In this document: one piece after another, positions 1 through 5,584 of the stretch
How positions within the stretch are numbered: position 1 is the first letter of the stretch
How the letters are laid out: every line of letters begins with the position of its first letter
Source: an uncultured Oscillospiraceae bacterium
GTDB lineage: Bacteria > Bacillota > Clostridia > Oscillospirales > Oscillospiraceae
DNA: 9,583 bases
NCBI GenBank assembly: GCA_905236265.1
Contig: CAJOOV010000267.1
Span: 1-9,583 of the forward strand
Direction of reading: 5' to 3'
The notes under the pieces: model-generated
What the model was told of the DNA's origin: nothing
What the model saw: the letters and a program-made list of their open reading frames with translations, nothing else
Databases searched by the model: none
Translations under genes and position numbers: made by a program

Positions 1-268
1 CACGGGAAATGCCGTGGCGCAGTGCGCCGGCCTGACCGGTGACGCCGCCGCCGGTGACGGTGGCAACCACGTCCACCCTGCCCAGCAGATCCACCAGCGC
101 CAGAGGCTGACGGGTGATGAGCTTCAGGGTATCCAGACCGAAATAATCATCAATATCACGGCCATTGATGGTGATGGAGCCGGTGCCGCCCTCATAGACG
201 CGGACACGGGCGATGGAAGACTTGCGGCGGCCGGTGCCGTACACATAAGGTCTCTTGCTCTGATACAT
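1..268 (-). CDS. rpsI: 30S ribosomal protein S9, C-terminus cut by window edge
   Basis: Component of the small ribosomal subunit head; in the family the C-terminal tail reaches the P-site tRNA. The visible 89 codons begin MYQSKRPYVYGTGRRKSS, with the S9 hallmark YGTGRRKSS, and continue through VRQPL-type (ITRQPLALVDLL) and GGGVTGQAGALRHGIS motifs that line up with S9 from start to about residue 89. S9 is normally about 130 residues, so roughly the last 40, including the basic tail, lie off the left edge. The ATG at 268 is chosen because a GGGGAGG ribosome binding site sits at 278-284. It follows rplM by 16 nt, the conserved L13-S9 operon order, and should be cotranscribed from the rplM promoter. 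No oddities are visible in the part present. Confidence 0.97.
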   Translation of the reverse strand, partial: MYQSKRPYVYGTGRRKSSIARVRVYEGGTGSITINGRDIDDYFGLDTLKLITRQPLALVDLLGRVDVVATVTGGGVTGQAGALRHGISR

Positions 269-284
269 TTTCCGTTACCTCCCC

Positions 285-710
285 TTATTCGACGACGATG
301 GGCTTCTGAGCCTCATGGCCGTGGTCAGCGCCCTGATAGACACGCAGACGGCGCAGGGCGGCAGCACCGAGGCTGTTCTTGGGCAGCATACCCTTCACAG
401 CCTGCTCCATGGCAAACTCAGGACGCTTTGCCATCAGGGTCTTGTACTGAATCTCCTTCAGACCGCCGGTCCAGCCGGAGTGGTGACGGTAGTACTTCTG
501 GGTCAGCTTGTTGCCGGTGAGCACTGCCTTGTCGGCGTTGATGATAATCACGAAATCACCGGTGTCAACATGAGGGGTATAATCGGGCTTGGTCTTGCCC
601 CGGAGAATGTCGGCGGCGGCTACTGCAGTCTTGCCCAGAGGCTTGCCTGCGGCATCAATCACATACCACTTGCGCTCGACGTTCTCTTTCTTCGCCATAA
701 AAGTAGACAT
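285..710 (-). CDS. rplM: 50S ribosomal protein L13
   Basis: Large-subunit protein, an early assembly protein that binds 23S rRNA. The product is 141 residues, the normal family length. Recognisable segments are VERKWYVIDAAGKPLGKTA near residues 10-28, the GDFVIIINADK core, the KYYRHHSGWTGGLKE signature, and LPKNSLGAAALRRLRVYQG near the C-terminus. The start is the ATG at 710 (MSTFMAKKE), not the ATG further upstream in frame, because GGAGG at 717-722 is spaced 6 nt from it and the upstream extension lies inside the leader after the promoter. A second ATG four codons in (MAKKE) is less well supported. It is the first gene of the rplM-rpsI operon and sits behind a structured 5' leader. Confidence 0.97.
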   Translation of the reverse strand: MSTFMAKKENVERKWYVIDAAGKPLGKTAVAAADILRGKTKPDYTPHVDTGDFVIIINADKAVLTGNKLTQKYYRHHSGWTGGLKEIQYKTLMAKRPEFAMEQAVKGMLPKNSLGAAALRRLRVYQGADHGHEAQKPIVVE

Positions 711-799
711 TTGAGAACCTCCAAAACTTTCTTTACGGGTAAACTGAAGCTGTATAAACTCAAAGCCGTTTGTGAGTGGGAAAGGGCACAAACAGCGCA
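710..799 (-). promoter_or_regulatory. Structured 5' leader of rplM (L13-leader-like)
   Basis: Directly downstream of the inferred transcription start, 796-787 (GCTGTTTGTG) can pair over 10 bp, with one G-U, with 774-765 (CACAAACGGC), closing a 12-nt loop. The very next six bases, TTTGAG at 764-759, are perfectly complementary to CTCAAA at 715-710, which ends on the A of the rplM start codon. The second helix would stack on the first and enclose the GGAGG site in a loop of about 43 nt. Autoregulatory L13 leaders are known in Firmicutes. Whether this one belongs to that described family or only resembles it cannot be decided by eye. Confidence 0.55.
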
Positions 800-805
800 G
801 GTATA

Positions 806-834
806 TTTATAACACAGCAACTTTTTTCTGTCAA
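806..834 (-). promoter_or_regulatory. Sigma-A promoter of rplM-rpsI with extended -10
   Basis: Read on the minus strand there is a perfect -35 TTGACA at 834-829, a 17-nt spacer, and a -10 TATAAA at 811-806 preceded by TGT, giving an extended -10 (TGnTATAAA). The expected start is near 799, which leaves an untranslated leader of about 89 nt before the rplM ATG. This is as close to consensus as vegetative promoters get, fitting a highly expressed ribosomal protein operon. It also shows that rplM-rpsI does not depend on read-through from the bofA-like gene. Confidence 0.88.
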
Positions 835-927
835 CAGTATTTTTGATTCAGCAGGGCAAATTCTTTCAATATCTCCCTTATGCTCGCTCAGACTCTCAAA
901 TGCTCGTTTTCATTTTCTGTTTTCCGC

Positions 928-1179
928 TCAAAGCGCCAGCATACTCCATCGCAGCATCAGCAAAAGCCCCAGACCCGGTGCGCCAAGTGCCCCCAAAACC
1001 AGAGCGTGGAAGAGGTTGACGCCCAGGGAAAAGCCCAGCAGCCCCTCCAGCGGCTCCAATGCCGCCAGCACTGCGCCTCCGGCCGCTGTGCGCAGCGCCA
1101 GCTTCACGGCCTTGCCCCTGCCCCTGCAGCACAGCAGCCCGGTCAGCAGGGCAGCGGCCCATAATACTGCCTGTTCCAT
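928..1179 (-). CDS. bofA: BofA-family pro-sigma-K processing inhibitor-like membrane protein
   Basis: Small hydrophobic protein of 83 residues. In Bacillus, BofA sits in the forespore outer membrane with SpoIVFA and holds the protease SpoIVFB inactive until engulfment checkpoints are passed. The family pattern is visible: a first membrane segment at about residues 2-18, a short basic stretch (RGRGKAVKLALR), a glycine-rich hydrophobic segment at about 33-50, then GVNLFHALVLGALGAPGL at about 53-70 followed by a hydrophobic end. The G-x-PG element and the preceding V-N are typical of BofA. The length matches the family (about 80-90). The start ATG at 1179 has a GGGGGTG ribosome binding site 5 nt upstream. 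A possible sigma-E-like promoter lies just upstream. It points to a spore-former. The family call is good; its exact role in Clostridia is less settled than in Bacillus. Confidence 0.78.
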   Translation of the reverse strand: MEQAVLWAAALLTGLLCCRGRGKAVKLALRTAAGGAVLAALEPLEGLLGFSLGVNLFHALVLGALGAPGLGLLLMLRWSMLAL

Positions 1180-1206
1180 GATTGCACCCCCGTTTTCGGA
1201 TACCTC

Positions 1207-1235
1207 ACTATATCAAAGAGCAGGGAAAAATATTC
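1207..1235 (-). promoter_or_regulatory. Possible sigma-E-like promoter for the bofA-like gene
   Basis: On the minus strand, GAATATT at 1235-1229 fits the Bacillus sigma-E -35 element (kmATAtt) completely. It is followed after 14 nt by GATATAGT at 1214-1207, which matches the -10 element (CATACAnT) only partly, about 5 of 8 positions. The inferred start near 1200 gives a short leader before the ATG at 1179. The bofA gene of Bacillus subtilis belongs to the mother-cell sigma-E regulon, which makes the match sensible but not proven. No good sigma-A pair at 16-18 nt spacing was seen here. Confidence 0.35.
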
Positions 1236-1327
1236 CATACAAATTGCATGGATAGGGGAGAGGAGAGTGCGCATACTGTACTCAGCAGCCGGCTGGTGGG
1301 AGTACGGGGCAACGCCCAATCCACGAC

Positions 1328-1364
1328 CAGAGAGAAGACGGGCGCCCCCGTGCTCTCTGTTTTT
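1328..1364 (+). terminator. Hairpin plus T-tract oriented to the plus strand
   Basis: CAGAGAG at 1328-1334 pairs with CTCTCTG at 1353-1359. Inside it, ACGGG pairs with CCCGT around a CGCC loop, with a small asymmetric internal bulge. TTTTT follows at 1360-1364 on the plus strand, so the structure reads as an intrinsic terminator only in the plus direction, where no gene is evident. On the minus strand the hairpin is followed by no T-run. A smaller hairpin, GGCGG-TATTT-CCGCC, is adjacent at 1365-1379. The plus-strand terminator could block antisense transcription into the rmlA operon, or be chance. Confidence 0.4.
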
Positions 1365-1431
1365 GGCGGTATTTCCGCCGCTGCTGTTGAAATAGACCGT
1401 GACCGCCCGGAGAATCGGACAACTACGGTCA

Positions 1432-1462
1432 AAGCCCGCCGGACAGAATGTCCGGCGGGCTT
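1432..1462 (-). terminator. Perfect 14-bp hairpin after rmlA, probable operon terminator
   Basis: Positions 1432-1445 (AAGCCCGCCGGACA) are exactly complementary to 1449-1462 across a 3-nt loop. The hairpin starts 33 nt after the rmlA stop codon, the usual place for a terminator. The stem is GC-rich and perfect, but the trailing T-run is short in either direction: the stem-terminal TT is followed by one more T and then GACC on the minus strand. It could therefore be a weak-tract terminator, possibly Rho-assisted, or an mRNA 3'-end stabiliser. It marks the end of the sugar operon. Confidence 0.65.
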
Positions 1463-1494
1463 GTGATGTCTGTGCGGTTTGTGCATCAGGGGAC

Positions 1495-2364
1495 TCATTC
1501 CTCTCCCGCAATCTCCTGCAGGTACTTGCCGTAGTCCGTCTTGCTCAGCGGCTCGGCAAGGGCGAGGAGCTGCTCTCGTGTGATCCATCCCTTGTTGTAG
1601 GCGATTTCCTCAATACAGGATACATAGAGCCCCTGACGCTTCTGGATGATGGAGACGAACCAAGAGGCGTCCTGAAGGCCGTCGAAGGTGCCGGTGTCCA
1701 GCCACGCCATGCCACGGGGGAAGCGCATGACCTTCAGCTTGCCCTGAGCGAGATAGGCGTTGTTCACCCCGGTAATCTCCAACTCTCCCCGTGGGGAGGG
1801 CTTCAGGGTCTTAGCAATCTCCACTACGCTGTTGTCATAGAAGTACAGCCCCGGAACCGCCATATTGCTCTTTGGCTTTCTGGGCTTTTCCTCCAGCGAC
1901 AGGGCGTTGCCCTCTGCGTCGATCTCCACGACGCCAAACTCACGGGGGTTTCGGACGGGGTAGCCGAAGATGACGGCACCCTCCGTGATTCCGGAGGCCT
2001 TCTGCAGCGTAGAGACAAAGCCTGCGCCGTAGAACACATTGTCGCCCAGCACCAGCGCCACATGGTCATCCCCGATAAAATCGGCGCCGATGATAAACGC
2101 CTCTGCCAGCCCGTTGGGGTGCTCCTGCACGGCATACTCCAGATGCAGCCCGAACTGGCTGCCGTCCCCCAGAATCTCCTCGAATACAGGCAGGTCACGG
2201 GGGGTGGAGATAATCAGAATCTCCTGAATGCCTGCCAGCATCAGCGTGGACAGGGGATAATAGATCATGGGCTTGTCATAGATGGGCAGCGCCTGCTTTG
2301 ACACGCCTCTGGTGATGGGATGGAGCCGGGTGCCGGAGCCGCCGGCGAGAATGATGCCTTTCAT
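1495..2364 (-). CDS. rmlA: Glucose-1-phosphate thymidylyltransferase
   Basis: Cytoplasmic enzyme that joins dTTP and glucose-1-phosphate to give dTDP-glucose and pyrophosphate, the first step of dTDP-deoxysugar synthesis. The product is 289 residues, the normal length for RmlA/RfbA. The nucleotide-binding motif GGSGTRLHPIT is at residues 8-18. KQALPIYDKPMIYYPLSTLML follows (most homologues have KQLLP, so the A is a small departure). The catalytic metal-binding region VLGDNVFYG has D108, EKP is at 159-161, and the second metal-site region is WLDTGT (D223). The ATG at 2364 has AAGGAG at 2373-2378. It lies 18 nt after the SMR-like gene and is the last gene of the operon. Its position implies the exported sugar is dTDP-derived. 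The next enzyme, RmlB, is not in the window. Confidence 0.96.
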   Translation of the reverse strand: MKGIILAGGSGTRLHPITRGVSKQALPIYDKPMIYYPLSTLMLAGIQEILIISTPRDLPVFEEILGDGSQFGLHLEYAVQEHPNGLAEAFIIGADFIGDDHVALVLGDNVFYGAGFVSTLQKASGITEGAVIFGYPVRNPREFGVVEIDAEGNALSLEEKPRKPKSNMAVPGLYFYDNSVVEIAKTLKPSPRGELEITGVNNAYLAQGKLKVMRFPRGMAWLDTGTFDGLQDASWFVSIIQKRQGLYVSCIEEIAYNKGWITREQLLALAEPLSKTDYGKYLQEIAGEE

Positions 2365-2382
2365 GCTTCGTACTCCTTATCT

Positions 2383-2718
2383 TTATAAATGAGAGACTAA
2401 AACACCAAGTAGAATCATGGAAATGCCGATGATCTTCCGTTTTGTGGGCTTCTCTCCCAGAAAAAGGGCGGAGAGAAGGGTAATCCACAAAAAGGAGGTG
2501 GCGGTGATGCAGGGCAGCACTGCCATGTCCATCTGCCGCAGGGCAAGGGAGTTGAGCAGCATGGAGGCGAAGAGCAGCACATAAGACGCAATCACCGGGA
2601 CGTTGAGAAATTTATCCAAAAACCGGCGGGGTGCCTGATTGGCCTTTTTCTTCAACAGCACCTGAGAGGCGGAGGAGATCAGCACCGCCGCAATGGCATA
2701 GAGATAGCTACGCATCAT
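2383..2718 (-). CDS. Small four-helix SMR/EamA-type membrane protein (ArnE-like), partner 1
   Basis: Predicted inner-membrane protein of 111 residues with four hydrophobic segments at about 5-22, 41-60, 65-87 and 94-110. The C-terminal half, LFLGEKPTKRKIIGISMILLGV (split here as LFLGEKPTKRK and IIGISMILLGV), is typical of the EamA/drug-metabolite superfamily. The N-terminal SSASQVLLKKKA recalls ArnE, half of the ArnE/ArnF flippase for undecaprenyl-phosphate aminoarabinose. It lacks the glutamate that SMR drug pumps carry in helix 1. It overlaps the preceding SMR-like gene by 11 nt, which suggests coupled translation and a hetero-oligomer. The likely role is flipping the lipid-linked amino sugar made by its neighbours. 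An ATGATG start allows residue 1 or 2. Family placement is solid; the substrate is inferred. Confidence 0.85.
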   Translation of the reverse strand: MMRSYLYAIAAVLISSASQVLLKKKANQAPRRFLDKFLNVPVIASYVLLFASMLLNSLALRQMDMAVLPCITATSFLWITLLSALFLGEKPTKRKIIGISMILLGVLVSHL

Positions 2719-3067
2719 CGGACATACTCACCACCATTCCCCCAATGATAATCCCAATGCCGATGACCTGCTGCAGGGTAATCTCCTCTCCGAAAATCAG
2801 CCCTGCCCAGAGAAAAATCAGCACATAGGTAATTCCCTTTCGGAGATAGGCTGTGGTCAGGGGCAGCTTTTCCAAAATGAGCTGCCATGCCACGGCGTAA
2901 ATGCCCAGCACCGCCACGGCGCAGCCGTAGAAGAACAGATACCGGAAGCTGAGAAAGTCCTGTCTCCCTGCCAGCTTGAGAAAGACGGAGGAAAAGCTCT
3001 CGGCAAAGATAGCCGCCAGCGCCAGCAGGTAGACGTTGCGTTTGTTGTCCAGAAAGTGTTCCAGCAT
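2708..3067 (-). CDS. Small four-helix SMR-type membrane protein, partner 2 with helix-1 glutamate
   Basis: Predicted inner-membrane protein of 119 residues with segments at about 12-31, 42-62, 70-91 and 99-115. IFAESFSSVFLKLAGR at residues 20-35 resembles the first helix of EmrE, with E23 and K31 at the same 8-residue distance as EmrE E14 and K22. LWAGLIFGEEITLQQVIGIG follows the usual SMR/EamA ending. The start ATG at 3067 shares its A with the TGA stop of the adenylate-forming enzyme, and AAGGTG lies just upstream. A longer frame to 3133 only shadows that gene's end. It is probably half of a two-gene flippase with the next gene. A drug-efflux role is possible but the context argues against it. 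Confidence 0.85.
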   Translation of the reverse strand: MLEHFLDNKRNVYLLALAAIFAESFSSVFLKLAGRQDFLSFRYLFFYGCAVAVLGIYAVAWQLILEKLPLTTAYLRKGITYVLIFLWAGLIFGEEITLQQVIGIGIIIGGMVVSMSDDA

Positions 3068-4380
3068 CACTTCACCTTGCACACGATCATCCGCAGCTTG
3101 CCGTTGGGGTCGGCGGGAATCTCGTCCATCCACTCATACTCCAGCCGGAACTCATTGTTCAGCGCCGGGGCAAACAGCTCGGTGTAGCGCCGCTCGATCT
3201 CCTCTCTGGTGAGCTTGCTGGCAGGGTCCTGAACAAGCTGCACCCGTATCGTCTCATAATCCTCCTGAATGAACCGGCTCTGTACAATGTCCAGATTGGT
3301 GGCATAGTTCACCACCACCTCGATATTGCCCCACTCGGTGACGGAGCCGTCCTTGTGGCGGATTACGTCGTTCATCCGTCCGTGGAGCTGGGTGATAAAG
3401 CGCAGGCCGTCCTTCCGATAGGACTCCATGCGGTCATAGGTGGCATAGTTGATAATGGGCAGGTCGGTTTTGAACAGGGGGGTCACCACTGCCATACCGC
3501 TGTCGGCGGGGGTGCCGTCGTCGGCGTAGATATTGACCACATGGGTATCGTTGTTCACATAGAACTCCTCCGAGCCGGGCAGGCAGACGGCGGTGGCGCC
3601 CACCTCGCTCATGCCGTAGGCGTTGAGCAGGCCGGGGCCAAGCATCTCCTTGAGCAGGTGTTCGGACTGGGTGTCCAGCATCTCGCTGATGGGGCAGTAG
3701 AGCTTGGGCTGCCACAGGGGGACGTTGTTCTCCTTGGCATACTTGGAGATACGCACCAGCACATTCTTGTGGGTGTAGAGGAAGTCCGGCTTGTAGGCGT
3801 TAATCTCCGCCACAAGCTGTTCACTGGGCACCCGCTGCTTGATGGAGTCGCTCATTTCCTTCCAGCGGGTATCCACCAGCCGCTGAACCAGCGTCTTTTT
3901 GCCGCCGGTGGTGGTGTGCAGGGAGTTGGGCCGGTGCAGGTTCTTCTCAATCACCGGCTTATACCCTGCGCACATCAGCACACGCAGCCAGTTGGCGTGA
4001 ACGGCGGCGTTCTCTCTGGGGGAGAAGAGGGTGCGCAGGGGCTTTCCCGTGGAGCCGCTGGTGGGGTTCACATGCCAGAGCCGGTATTTCTCCGGATTGC
4101 CCGCAAGCTCCTCGTCAGACCAGTCCCGCAGCTCCTCCTTCGTGAGAATGGGGAATTTGTAGAGGTCTTCGGCGCAGTGGTAGTCGGCGGGAGTGGTGCC
4201 GCTGGACTCGAATCTGGCACGGTAGAAGGGGATGTCATAGGCGCGCAGCATGAGCTGGTGAATCAGCTTATCCTGCTTTGCCTTGATTTTTTTCAAATCT
4301 CTGGGGGGCTTTTTGTCCAGTCCAGCCAAAATCTGAACCATCAGCAGGTTTTCCATCCTGCGGTCGGACGCATAAGACAT
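3067..4380 (-). CDS. Phenylacetate-CoA ligase-like (PaaK/CapK) adenylate-forming enzyme
   Basis: Member of the ANL superfamily, PaaK/CapK branch, 437 residues. These enzymes activate a carboxylic acid as an acyl-AMP and often pass it to CoA. Core motifs are present: TSGSTGKPL at 107-115 (ATP phosphate loop), AYGMSEVG at 254-261 (with E259), NYATYD with D316 (ribose-binding position), GRMNDVI at 334-340 (domain hinge), and NGKLR with K428, the usual catalytic lysine. It is therefore predicted active. CapK-type genes are common in capsule and surface-polysaccharide clusters, with mostly unknown substrates. The ATG at 4380 has AGGAGG at 4391-4396, which overlaps the stop codon of the ATP-grasp gene 15 nt upstream. 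This tight coupling suggests the two ligases work together, probably acylating an amino sugar. The acid used cannot be read from sequence. Confidence 0.9.
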   Translation of the reverse strand: MSYASDRRMENLLMVQILAGLDKKPPRDLKKIKAKQDKLIHQLMLRAYDIPFYRARFESSGTTPADYHCAEDLYKFPILTKEELRDWSDEELAGNPEKYRLWHVNPTSGSTGKPLRTLFSPRENAAVHANWLRVLMCAGYKPVIEKNLHRPNSLHTTTGGKKTLVQRLVDTRWKEMSDSIKQRVPSEQLVAEINAYKPDFLYTHKNVLVRISKYAKENNVPLWQPKLYCPISEMLDTQSEHLLKEMLGPGLLNAYGMSEVGATAVCLPGSEEFYVNNDTHVVNIYADDGTPADSGMAVVTPLFKTDLPIINYATYDRMESYRKDGLRFITQLHGRMNDVIRHKDGSVTEWGNIEVVVNYATNLDIVQSRFIQEDYETIRVQLVQDPASKLTREEIERRYTELFAPALNNEFRLEYEWMDEIPADPNGKLRMIVCKVK

Positions 4381-4395
4381 GTTCCTTTTACCTCC

Positions 4396-5583
4396 TTATT
4401 CCAGAACCACGTTGACCTGAGCCATAGCCCGTTCCATGACCTGCTTTGCCTCCTCCACGGTGTCGCCCACGGTGACGATCATGCCGAAGCGGTCTGGACC
4501 CTTGCGGAACTTGCGCACGCTGTCCCCCGGCTCCACATCAAAGCTGAGGCTGATAATGCGCTCATCCGGCGTGACGGCGGAGGTGTCGATCTCCTTCACC
4601 CTGCCGCTGCGCTGGGAGCAGAAGAGCATGGTCACATTGGGCTGGGGATGCTCCAGCACGGGGGTGAAGTCCACCTCCTCGCCCATACAGAGCTGAATGA
4701 TCTTTTCGTAGTAGTCAAAGCCGTAGTACAGGCTGGTCATCTCCACCAGACCGGTGGCGCCGGCTCTTGCGCCGATCTCCAGCACATAGGTCTTGCCCTC
4801 GCAGAGGATGAAATCCGCATTGATGGCGCAGTTGTCGATGCCCAGCGCCCCTACAGCAAGGGTGAGCTGCCGCTTGCAGTCCTCAATGATTTCGTCCCCG
4901 ATCTCATAGGGGGCAAAGTGTCCGATGGGCACGCCGGTGTCTCCCTGAAACACATAGTCCCCGTGGGGGAGGATGAACTTCAGCTCCCCGTTTTTCACGC
5001 AGGCCTGAGCGCCGAACTCGCTGCCGGTGAGGTATTTCTCCACCAGATAATGGTCAGAGCGGGTGTTGTCCCGCACGGCCTTCACCGCATAGGGAATCTC
5101 CTCCGCCCGGTTTACCTTGGTAATCCCCCGGCTGCCGGAGGAGTCCACCGCCTTGAAGATGACGGGATAGCCGATGCGCTCACAGACCTGAACGGGGTTG
5201 CTGTCGCTGATGTCCACATACTCATAATAGGCGGTGCGCACGCCGTTTTCACGAAACGCATCCTTCATCAGCAGCTTATCCTGCGCCCGCACAGCGGCCT
5301 GCTCTGCGGGGCCGGTCAGTCCCAGACGGTCACACAGCTTTCCCTGCGCCGGGATGCAGACATCCGTGCCGCTGACGCACACGCCGCTGATGCCCTCGGC
5401 CAGGGCGATCTCCTCCAGCTTGTCTGCGTCGGTGGTGTCCACATAGTACACCTTGTCAGCCAGCGCAAAGCCGGGGTATTTTCCGGGGATGCTTGCCACA
5501 ATGGTGTAGTATCCCAGCTTCTTTGCCGTGGTAATCAGGGGCACCTGGTAGATACCGGCGCCTAATATCAGAATCTTTTTCAT
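4396..5583 (-). CDS. ATP-grasp carboxylate-amine ligase-like protein
   Basis: Cytoplasmic protein of 395 residues from the ATP-grasp superfamily (carbamoyl-phosphate synthase/PylC-like group). Members activate a carboxylate as acyl-phosphate and join it to an amine or other nucleophile. An N-terminal nucleotide-type fold starts MKKILILGAGIYQVPLI. The ATP-grasp core has K144 in VIFKAVDSSGSRGI (141-154), VEKYLTGSEFG (181-191), and an acidic metal site built from NADF (D257) and EIGARAGATG (E269). The usual E-x-N pair is replaced by E-I-G-A-R, as in some members of this group. The start at 5583 is chosen over an upstream in-frame codon because AAGGAGG (5593-5599) fits it. It begins 1 nt after the GT2 stop. 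The likely job is amide formation on an amino sugar, as partner of the adenylate-forming enzyme; the substrate is unknown. Confidence 0.88.
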   Translation of the reverse strand: MKKILILGAGIYQVPLITTAKKLGYYTIVASIPGKYPGFALADKVYYVDTTDADKLEEIALAEGISGVCVSGTDVCIPAQGKLCDRLGLTGPAEQAAVRAQDKLLMKDAFRENGVRTAYYEYVDISDSNPVQVCERIGYPVIFKAVDSSGSRGITKVNRAEEIPYAVKAVRDNTRSDHYLVEKYLTGSEFGAQACVKNGELKFILPHGDYVFQGDTGVPIGHFAPYEIGDEIIEDCKRQLTLAVGALGIDNCAINADFILCEGKTYVLEIGARAGATGLVEMTSLYYGFDYYEKIIQLCMGEEVDFTPVLEHPQPNVTMLFCSQRSGRVKEIDTSAVTPDERIISLSFDVEPGDSVRKFRKGPDRFGMIVTVGDTVEEAKQVMERAMAQVNVVLE

Positions 5584-5584
5584 C

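Larger units (their letters stand above)
1180..1494. other. Intergenic boundary between sugar operon and bofA-like gene
   Basis: About 315 nt with no convincing gene. The frames that stay open here (both strands) have no family resemblance, no good ribosome binding site and run into shadows of rmlA or the bofA-like gene. What it holds is the 14-bp hairpin at 1432-1462, the plus-oriented hairpin at 1328-1364, a small GGCGG/CCGCC hairpin at 1365-1379, an imperfect CCATAC-AAATT-GCATGG palindrome at 1235-1251, and the candidate promoter at 1207-1235. Confidence 0.7.

Noticed and set aside
711..791. Longer L13 start at 791
   Set aside because: The added 27 residues fall within the 5' leader just after the promoter start. 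The ATG at 710 has a well-placed GGAGG and matches L13 N-termini.
880..927. Terminator after the bofA-like gene
   Set aside because: No stem with a T-run was found between 835 and 927. CGAGCA occurs twice, but as a direct repeat rather than an inverted one.
896..1162. Minus-strand frame of 88 codons overlapping the bofA-like gene
   Set aside because: The overlapping frame at 928-1179 has the BofA pattern, membrane segments and a ribosome binding site. This one does not.
1235..1251. Imperfect palindrome CCATAC-AAATT-GCATGG as a repressor operator
   Set aside because: It is only a 6-bp half-site with a mismatch, a single copy, and no regulator is encoded nearby. It could be chance.
1143..1588. 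Minus-strand frames at 1143-1511 and 1208-1588 as small hypothetical genes
   Set aside because: They run over the end of rmlA, two hairpins and the start of the bofA-like gene, with low-complexity translations and no clear start signal.
1399..2301. A 300-codon plus-strand frame opposite rmlA
   Set aside because: rmlA is unmistakable on the other strand. The plus-strand translation has no recognisable motif and no good ribosome binding site.
3355..5565. A 736-codon open frame on the plus strand opposite the PaaK-like and ATP-grasp genes
   Set aside because: It crosses two well-identified minus-strand genes, is rich in H, G, V and A as expected for the complement of GC-rich codons, and shows no family motif. 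It is a long antisense shadow.
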